Positions 56,563-64,000 of a DNA stretch of 64,000 nt are shown piece by piece (the stretch's first letter is position 1; every line of letters starts with the position of its first letter). The stretch is taken from the NCBI GenBank assembly GCA_015501585.1, contig JADNRY010000015.1, forward strand, positions 62,001 through 126,000. The letters run 5' to 3'. This DNA is from Rhodocollybia butyracea (lineage: Eukaryota; Basidiomycota; Agaricomycetes; Agaricales; Omphalotaceae). Below the pieces are notes generated by a model. It did not search any database. It was not told where the DNA came from and saw only the letters and a list, made by a program, of their open reading frames with translations. Position numbers and translations under genes: made by a program.

Positions 56563-59213
56563 TAAGCCTCTGATAGCCGAGCCCATCAGCTTTAGGTAAT
56601 GCACCGGCAGCGTTGCCTGTAAGTAAGTCCTCTGGCACCTTTGCCGTAAACTTTGGGCTTAACATTATCGATACATGCAATGATCAGTAGGCAGTAGCGT
56701 TAGTCAGTAGTACTATGTAATAAATGAGAACTCCGTTAGAATTCTGTTTACGGTCAGTTACTATAGCAGATTGGACCGTGTCTGCTAAATTGCTTGGACT
56801 ACTAGCGCTTCAGTGCGGTATATTAATAGATTAATGCTCGCCCATCTTCTTTTTTATTGTGAAGTTGCTCTCTAGTCTATACACTGAGAGTAGGGCCGGC
56901 TTGGGAAGTTCATGCTACAATTCCAAAATGAGTTCAGCAAGGTGAATCATGATTTGGCAAGTTGTAATTTATAATTTATTACGAGTCCTGAATGTAATGA
57001 AGGCTCGTCCTTATGGCGGGTTTTGCGTGAGAATTTTTCCTGATTAGGCCTGATTTCGTCCAAATCCGGTTGACCGAAAAAGGATTTCGTTTCGATATAT
57101 TTGGAATGTCAAAGCACATCTCATGTGACTTTCTGATTGCTCATCTATGCCGCGTTCTTTTCTTGCTTTTGCTCTATTGATCAACCGATTCAACGTTCCT
57201 TGTTTTCGGTGTTCCTTGTTTTCGGCATTTCCGCTTTCCTGTTGCATCTCAAAAGGTAACTTCTTGCTTACTCTGCTGCGAACATCTTGGTACTTAAATT
57301 GCTTCGCAGATGTAATGTTCTTTTTTTCTTTCTTTTCCTGCCCTTCATTGGTAAGTTGAATCATACCTCTTTTTCTCATTTGTCTTTTTGGTCAGCCACT
57401 ACTGCTTTCACTGGTGTTTTCTTGCTAACTCTTGATGCAATGCCTTTCTTACCACCCGGTGTTTTGCTTTCTGGCAAGTTATCCCTTGATTCTACTCTCA
57501 TGTTCCTGGCTCCATTCTGTAGCACCCGCAGTTCTCATATGAGTAGCTTCTGCTGCCCTTCAAATTATTTGGTATGGACGATGGGATAGATACACGCTCT
57601 ATTGCCCCAAGATGGTCATAACAACAACACAGTACCGCAATGCGCACCTGTCACAGTGCCGCTAGGTTTCAAAACCTAAACCTCTCTCTCATAACTTCCA
57701 TCCCGTCTCTGGTTTCTCAGCCTCTGCCCCAGCATCTGGCTACGCTCATGGCCAAGGAAATCTTTGAACTGTCTACCATCCCTGTACCACCTACCATTGG
57801 TGGACCCAGGATTTGCTTTAGAGGTTAGGAAAGACAAAGAAAGATTGAGATGCTTTGGAAAGGAATAATCAGGCTCCCAGAGGAGAAGATGGACTGTAGT
57901 GCTTGTGCTCAATAATACCTTTCATGGACCTATACTGCTAAGTCATGCAGACCATACTGATCTTATCCTCGAGATTTGACATTTGACCACGGTGTCCTGT
58001 TGACAACCTTCATTGTCCTTCCAATATCTCTACTCATGCAGTACACATTTCCCCGCATGCGCTACCACCTCTCATTGGATCAAGGTATTGCACTCAAGAA
58101 ACAACTTGACCTCCACACCTTGCTGGTTCCAAGCTTTAAAATTTAATACAACGACTCATTCACTTGCACTCCTGTCTTCTCATCCTCACATCGTGTCACT
58201 TTCACTGTGTTGTTTATTGATATTTCAAAGAGCACTGCTTGCACTGGGATGTTCATTTTACATAAACTGCAATGAAAAGTTATTCGTTGAATTAGTTTCT
58301 CTGTGGCTTACTCTTAAGCATGGGATTCTCAAGATTGTCCAGCATGCGGTATTCACAATGCTGTCTTCAGAAGCTCACATCAAATGGCCCTCGTCTCCTT
58401 TTACTGGCACTCCAGATTGGATACTCTCGCAATGGATGTGTTCTTGCAACTCGGAACCCCCTCTCTTTCCACTGCCTTCCTGCCTGCATTTGAGTATCCA
58501 ACTAACCTAGATGTCTATCTCACTACGAAGACCGGATACTTCTAATTCACCAGACCGTGACGCAACAAACATCGTCTTCTGCTGCTGTGTACTTACTACT
58601 GCAAAATATAGTCTCCATTTGGTGATTTGCGGGACTCGTACCTGCCACGCGCTATGCGCGATGGCCCACACTCGCAAGTTGAGAAATACTAAGCCTAAGT
58701 AAAACTCCGTAAGCTACTTAACTCTGTAGGCTGATATCAGTCAGAGTAAGTATATAACAAGTAAATTTGCACTCAGACCTCAGACATACAGGTATACTTA
58801 CTATGACTGGGGTCGGAACCGCCCTCCCAAGGCAACCTTTCAATGAGGCACAAGAAAGTTAGTAAGAGAAAAACACTTGTACGGAAAACCTCTACTTACA
58901 CTAAATAGAAGGAGCGGGACACCCAGTACGCCCTATGCCTTGCCACTATGGATCAGATAGGTAGCACCCAGCAACGTTGGGGTCCCACTGTAGGATCAAT
59001 GATGAAGGTACATGCTGTAGGTACTTCCATCTAGCCTCGAAGGCTCCATTAAGCACTGTAAATGCATTGTCCATACGTTGAAATAATAATGTATGTAAGA
59101 TAAACTGCAATATAGGTAGGAGAGAAAGATAGAGGGGGAGAGAGAGAAAGAAAGAGAAAGGGAGAGGGAAAAAGGGAAAAGTCGGAGTCGGAATTCCAAA
59201 TGTATAAAAGCAT
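56563..59213. other. gene-poor 2.6 kb with decayed frames
   Basis: No supportable gene. 57640-58560 (plus) strings together frames such as QPLPQHLATLMAKEIFELS, MRYHLSLDQGIALKKQLDLH and CPACGIHNAVFRSSHQMALV, separated by stops. It may be a decayed gene or transposon but I recognise no family. 59110-59180 is a purine-rich GAGAGAAAGA tract. Confidence 0.35.
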
Positions 59214-59629
59214 TTACAGCTTACTGGTCCTCGTCTGGGTGGCAGAGTACCAACAATATGCTGGAATCCACACGTATAACTGATGAATTGGAGAAAGTGC
59301 TTTAGTGTATTGGAAGCGGTCAGCAGCAACGTTACACTTCAGTTTTTCGCAGCTACTTTTCGTCTGAGCTGTCTGATGCGTAGGGCATTTCATCAGATAG
59401 CGGAAGACTGTGTCCGGGACATCACGTTTACAGCGCGGGCAGCATGAAGACATATATGTGTGGAGTTGCTCAGCAGCTTTCTTGGTAGCTTTCGGGATAG
59501 TTTCCAATAAGCGCGACTGGCGACGGTAGCTTCTGCTGCGTCGATAAGCTTAGTATATCCATCGTGGTGACTTCTTCCAGGTGGGATTGTGTTGTATTGT
59601 GACCACTTATTCAGACTTAAATGCTCCAA
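59214..59629 (-). mobile_element. possible non-LTR retrotransposon 3' relic (zinc-finger end of RT ORF)
   Basis: Two overlapping frames give a basic stretch (HHDGYTKLIDAAEATVASRAYW) followed by CPRCKRDVPDTVFRYLMKCP, which resembles the CxxC...HfL..CP zinc motif found after reverse transcriptase domains of LINE-type elements. No RT motifs are visible nearby and frames are broken. Low confidence. Confidence 0.3.
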
Positions 59630-59829
59630 GTTAATGTCTATATGCGATGGGGCAATACGCCCAACGCAGTATCATGGGCATACGGTTCATTGACGAGTGC
59701 CTAAGTTCCGGGGTCTCATTCGTAAGTTGCCGACATATCGGCAACATCAAAAACATTGATCCGAAGAGCAGACGGCGTCTAGCAAATTCTTGGCTGAGAG
59801 TGCAAGAACACGTGCGAGTATGCGCCACT

Positions 59830-60325
59830 TCACACGATGAACTTGAACTTGAACCTAACCGATGTACAGTACTCGATGGTGGTGACGCTAGAATGGCTGA
59901 AGGATGTAGACATCAAAACTGTTCTGCCGAATGTCGAAGATCGTGGCCGTCGCAGGAAAGATGTCCTTTACAGAAAGGGTCAACGCAGAAGCAGCAGTAA
60001 ACATGACGGTAAAGTTGGCAAACGGATCGAGGGCCCGAACACGTTTCAAGATTCCCCACAATCCATTCAGCATTTTCCTGGCAAAGTCCCGGGCCAAAAG
60101 GTGCCACAACATCTCTGACCATTGACCGCTGTTATTTTCTATGCCCATGCGACCCTCAAGGCCGAGAAAACCGAGAAAACCGAGAACGTTGACCACGAGA
60201 GTGACCAATTGGCCTGCCGAGAACGATAGTTCAAAGTCGACAGCAGCAGCAGGGAAAAATTAGGACCTAACGCCGATGTCAGTACAAACAGGGTCTGTTA
60301 TTTCAAGTGATCTGTTCATACCAGC
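59830..60325 (-). pseudogene. G1 (eqolisin) peptidase pseudogene
   Basis: Diverged duplicate of the last part of the gene at 61470-62567. It includes the micro-exon flank (AGGCTGGTATGAAC at 60325-60315), FPAAAVDFE, TLVVNVLG, IENNSGQWS and CQENAEWIV with the catalytic Glu, but with several frameshifts between these blocks. The upstream exons are missing. Its 5' and 3' flanks are also shared with the intact locus, showing a tandem origin. Confidence 0.8.
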
Positions 60326-61469
60326 CTTCCGTTCAGCCCGACCAAACTCGTAGGCCACGAAATACAAATTCTCAACAACCTGCTGAAGCGTATTCTAATC
60401 ATCAAAGACAGATAAGTTCAGTCAGGTAGAGACCCCTCCGCTTACATTATCGCATTTCTTGGCTCGGAACTTTTGTTTTGCAGGTGAGCCGCGGCCGGAT
60501 TAAGTCGGTGTACTTACTCCATGCTCAGTCTGCGCCTAAAAGTAGTAGTAAAGCCCGAAACAAAGACGTGGATTTTGCAGACGGCCTTGAATACGCTGTC
60601 TTGGGCCAAGTTCTGGAGAGGCTACCGTGAGCTACATGGACAGGACAACATGGTATCGACTTGACGATCACCACGGCCAAAGTCCACGGCGTTGCAAGGG
60701 TGGTTTAAAGATAGGTCATTTTTTTGCTGATCGTCGGGAACCTTATATACTCAGTTTATCGGGAGAACTCCCTGCATTACTATGAAGTGCTTGTTTTTGT
60801 TAGTGCCTCCGAGACTTCGGGGCACTGGCAAAGCGGCACAAAGCCTGCAAAAACACAGACAGATGCCAAAAGTCACTGACCTTGTTGAGCGTAGTATGAT
60901 CAAGGAATTTGTCAACACTGACCAATTTGAGAACTTATGCAAACTTGAAGCTTCGCCATGCTACGATGTGATTGGCGATGCTTCACAAAGGATCTGTCAA
61001 GTTTCAACAGCGTGCCTTCAGCCGATGTTTAGATGATCTTGATCCAGATAGGACGCTGTGCGAGGAAGACTCCCATTTTAATTGAAGCTAAGGCTTACAA
61101 CCTGTGTCATTTTGCTGAAGTGCCCCACTAGTTTTCGATTTGTTTTTCAATCATTCTCGTCTTTTTCGGTCAAATGACAAAAGCCTCTTCCTCCTCCTGC
61201 TCCTCCTGATTCTGATTTGCTGATTTTGTTTGGGTCCAGCGGAGTGTATCGAGCTATCATGAATCGCCCCCGAAATCGACTGTCTCAAAATCAAACTCGT
61301 ATCTTATTTTCAGTCGGTACTGCACTCAACTTGCACCTTATAAATACTGACAGAGGATATGCTTTAACTTTAAGACTGGAACTACTAATTCGTACAACTG
61401 ATATATAATCTGTTAAATTGCTAGACTGGTACTGACGACTGACTGACGACATTAGGGTCTCTTAAATTC
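60326..61469. other. intergenic of the eqolisin tandem array
   Basis: No gene. Parts (about 60715-60890 and 61030-61420) recur at 63270-63470 and 63600-63930, the matching intergenic DNA of the next repeat. Confidence 0.5.
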
Positions 61470-62567
61470 CTATACAGGACCGGTGAACTCGATGGTGACG
61501 GTATCACCACTGACAGTTGTAGTTGCCAAAATTCCATTCTGTTCCATGTCTAAGATCTGAGCTGTCGCAGGAGTGCTGGTCCCTCCAGAAGTGGTAAATG
61601 CGGAGGCAGAAGTAAACATGACGGTCGTAAAATCGGGAAACGGAAAGAGGGAGCAATCATTGTCGCTCGAACACGTTTCAGGGTCTTCTACAATCCATTC
61701 AGCATTCGCCTGGCAAAGGTTCGGGCCAGAAGGTGCTGTAACCTCTCTAACCATTGACTGGCCGCTGCTGTTATTTTCTATGACTAGGGTACCCGCGTTC
61801 CCGAGGTCACCGATAACATTGACCACGAGAGTAACCGATTGGCCTGCGGAGAACGAGAATCCTTCAAAGTCGACAGAAGCAGCAGGGAAAAATTGGGACC
61901 TGACGCGGACAGAGAGGTGTCAGTCAAACATATCCTGTTAATCTGAGAGATTTGTTCATACCAGCCTGAATATTAGTGGGAATATTAGATGGGCATGCAC
62001 GTAGAACAAAAGATACTCACCAACAATGCTAGTAGGTTCTATTCCTTGAGGAATACAGAGGTCGAGCCCAACCTGCATAATAGCATTATCGCAGGTGTCT
62101 CCGTCAATACCAACCTGTGTAATACTAAAGCATCAGCACATATGATAGTTTGCGAATATAGCAACAATCACCCAGATAGACACACATTGCTCAACGCCAA
62201 TTTGTAGGGGAAGAGACCTGATGTTTGGAATAATAAATGTTCCTTCGATGGACTGGTAAGTTTGATTCTGTTTTGGAATTAATAATGGAATCAACGATCT
62301 CAACTGGAACATGAACGGAGTACTTACTGCTGAAACCAATATAGCACCAGCCCAATTTTCAGAAAACTCAACGCTAGCACTACTAGTAGTCTGGGACGTG
62401 TTGGTAACATCAGGGGAGGCAATGAGATTCACGGGCTTGCTCTGGTGAGTGCTAGAGGAGCGACGTGCTCTCCGGGCGGCCATGCGCTCTCCAAGTCTGC
62501 TTGACGGAAATGCGAGAGCAGCGGTAACAAACAATGCTTGGATGAGAAAAGTGGCTAGGAACATCAT
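61470..62567 (-). CDS. G1 family glutamic endopeptidase (eqolisin), secreted
   Basis: Secreted acid protease of peptidase family G1 (scytalidoglutamic peptidase type), with a Gln/Glu catalytic dyad. Exons 62567-62328, 62267-62172, 62114-62021, 61965-61962, 61899-61470; 864 nt, 287 aa. Signal peptide MMFLATFLIQALFVTAALA, then a basic propeptide (RMAARRARRSS). The mature part starts around SENWAGAILVSA; then GTFIIPN, SIWVGIDGDTC, AIMQVGLD (catalytic Gln), GWSQFFPAASVDF, and CQANAEWIVED (catalytic Glu), ending ILATTTVSGDTVTIEFTGPV. The start at 62567 (MMFL) puts the hydrophobic core right after the Met. The frame from exon 3 to exon 5 requires a 4-nt micro-exon (GCTG). Middle gene of a tandem set of at least three. 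Confidence 0.88.
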
Positions 62568-63955
62568 CTTGGTATAGAGCTTCCACAGTCGTTGCGTGAG
62601 GTAGACTGTAGAGAATGAGCTGAGTTTTTGTTGTAAGTACTTCTCGGTCTTTATATGTTCAGAACTTGCCTCCGGCTTCATAGCCACCCTGATTACCAGT
62701 TCTGGAACTTCAGCGAATTCAAGCATCTCACACTCATCGAGGCACAAATCGGGCACCGCGTTCCTTCAAGTTAGGAACTGAGCTCAGGTTGAAGGTGTGT
62801 TGTAAAAAGATGCGTCAAAAAAGGCATAGAACAGGGACAGGCCCCCCAGAAACTCCCCACGAGCTTCGACCTGGAGTAGTACACTATGCTTTTGATCTTG
62901 GATACTCGATTTTGGACAGTACTAACTGAAAAAAAAGCAAAAAAAAAATCAGAATTCGCGAAATATTTGAAGAGCCTATTGGATTTCGCTTACATTGAGT
63001 CGGGAAGTTTCTCGGTTGCTTCGCAGATGACCAAATCAAGTGTTCTTCACCCGAGCGCTCAGGTGCGCCTGTGTGCGCCTAAAGGTACACTATAAGTAGA
63101 AAAACCCGAAAACAAAATTTGGGGCTGTCGAAAAGACGTGGTTGCATGAACCGTGGCGCGTGGCCTCAAGTACACTGTCCACGAAGTTCCGGGGGTCTAC
63201 AGGGACAGAACAACACCATCATAATCGACTCGACGATCACCACGGCCACAATCACACAGTATTGTATGTAAGGACAGTTGCTTGCTGATCGTCGGGAGCG
63301 TCATATATTCAGTCCATTCACTGTCCGAGAACTCGACCTAACCTTGGATTAATATGAAGTGCCTGTTTTGTTAGTGCCTGAATTCAGTCTCAAGACTTTA
63401 GGGCACTGACATAGCGATACAAAGCCTGCACAAACACAGATGGCAGATGCCGAAAGTCACTGACCGGCGATTGAGGACGTTATCAACACTGATCAACGTG
63501 AGAACTGGCCGTCTTGCCAACTACTATGCCGACTTGAAGCTTCACCATAGTACGATGCTTCACAAAGGATCTTTCAACAATGTGCCTTAAGTTCAACCGA
63601 TGTTTGGATGATCTTGATGCAGGATACAGATATGACGATGTGCGAGGGAGACTCTCATTCAATTGAAGCTGAGGCTTACTTACAGCCTGTGTCAGTTTGT
63701 ACCCCATTAGTTTTACTTTTCATCATTCTAGTCCTTTTTCGGGTTCCCCTCCTGATTTTAAGTTCGGCTGATTTTATTTGAATCTGGCGGAGTTTATCAC
63801 GACTGGTTACCGAAATCCAAATCCGACTGTCCCAAAATCAAACACAGAAAATGCTTTATGCTTTAACTTCAAGACTGCCAGAACTACGAACTACTACTAC
63901 AACTGATATAATCTGTTAAATTGCTAGACGAGTTTCCAAGTGGGGTCTCTTATTC
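62568..63955. other. promoter region of the G1 peptidase and repeat intergenic
   Basis: No gene seen. 63270-63470 and 63600-63930 repeat the intergenic DNA at 60715-60890 and 61030-61420, defining a repeat unit of about 2.5 kb. Confidence 0.5.
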
Positions 63956-64000
63956 TTATCCACCAGCGGCATACACAATGGTCACGGTATCGCCACTGAC
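63956..64000 (-). CDS. third G1 (eqolisin) peptidase copy, C terminus only
   Basis: The window ends inside this gene. The visible end encodes VSGDTVTIVYAAGG then TAA at 63958-63956, matching VSGDTVTIEF of the intact gene. Its stop lies 2486 bp from that of the intact gene. Nothing can be said about the rest. Confidence 0.75.
   Translation of the reverse strand, partial: VSGDTVTIVYAAGG

Noticed and set aside
57044..57379. Lys/Glu-rich minus-strand frame
   Set aside because: Low complexity, no introns or motif, and stops on both sides; no support.

Overview
The window reads as nuclear DNA of a filamentous basidiomycete (Agaricomycetes; gene content and very short, dense introns would suit Ceratobasidiaceae/Rhizoctonia-like fungi, but this is a guess). 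The reasons are many 45-60 nt GT-AG introns, a complete eight-exon GET3 and eight-exon SYM1, an AA9-type lytic polysaccharide monooxygenase, a G1 (eqolisin) glutamic peptidase, F-box/LRR proteins, and intron-containing tRNA-Asp genes. No bacterial, viral, rRNA or CRISPR signal was seen.

Layout. 0.8-1.4 kb: GET3 relic. 1.7-2.8 kb: single-pass membrane protein. 3.0-4.7 kb and 8.3-10.2 kb: tRNA-Asp-derived repeats (two intact genes) on either side of the intact GET3 (5.2-7.15 kb). 9.83-32.81 kb: two near-identical tandem copies of an 11.2-11.8 kb unit. Each unit carries degenerate tRNA copies, a secreted modular gene (A), a MITE, F-box relics, a GET3 relic, a second secreted modular gene (B) and the 3' part of an F-box/LRR gene. 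The full F-box/LRR gene survives only at the right end of copy 2. A 656-bp hAT-like MITE sits in copy 1 only. 33-37 kb: a paralogous F-box/LRR gene and more tRNA-like copies. 37-43.2 kb: three more secreted modular genes (C, D, E) and a second AGGACCCC-type MITE. 44-45.6 kb: SYM1, with a degraded duplicate at 49.7-50.4 kb. 46-47 kb: a putative secreted protein. 51.2-52.6 kb: AA9 LPMO. 53.2-56.2 kb: two unrecognised genes. 56.2-59.7 kb: gene-poor, with a strong hairpin and a possible LINE relic. 59.8-64 kb: tandem G1 peptidase loci (relic, intact gene, and the 3' end of a third).

The most unusual feature is the secreted modular family (genes A-E). All members share a signal-peptide exon, which is exactly 104 nt in four of the five. 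This is followed by a gene-specific low-complexity exon (RGG-rich, His/Gln-rich, an 11-residue Pro/Val/Gln/His repeat, or a nine-His run). Then comes a variable number of small symmetric phase-2 exons. Most of these open with a dibasic R-R-D-(V/L)-x-A-L-(D/E)-A-R core and often continue into a Lys-rich amphipathic stretch. Promoter and 3' flanks are also conserved. This looks like exon-by-exon evolution of secretory precursors with Kex2-type sites; peptide release is inference. I reconstructed the exon structures by hand, and total CDS length and phase close correctly for GET3, SYM1, AA9, G1 peptidase, both F-box genes, the 380-aa protein and modular genes A-E, except for copy 1 of B.
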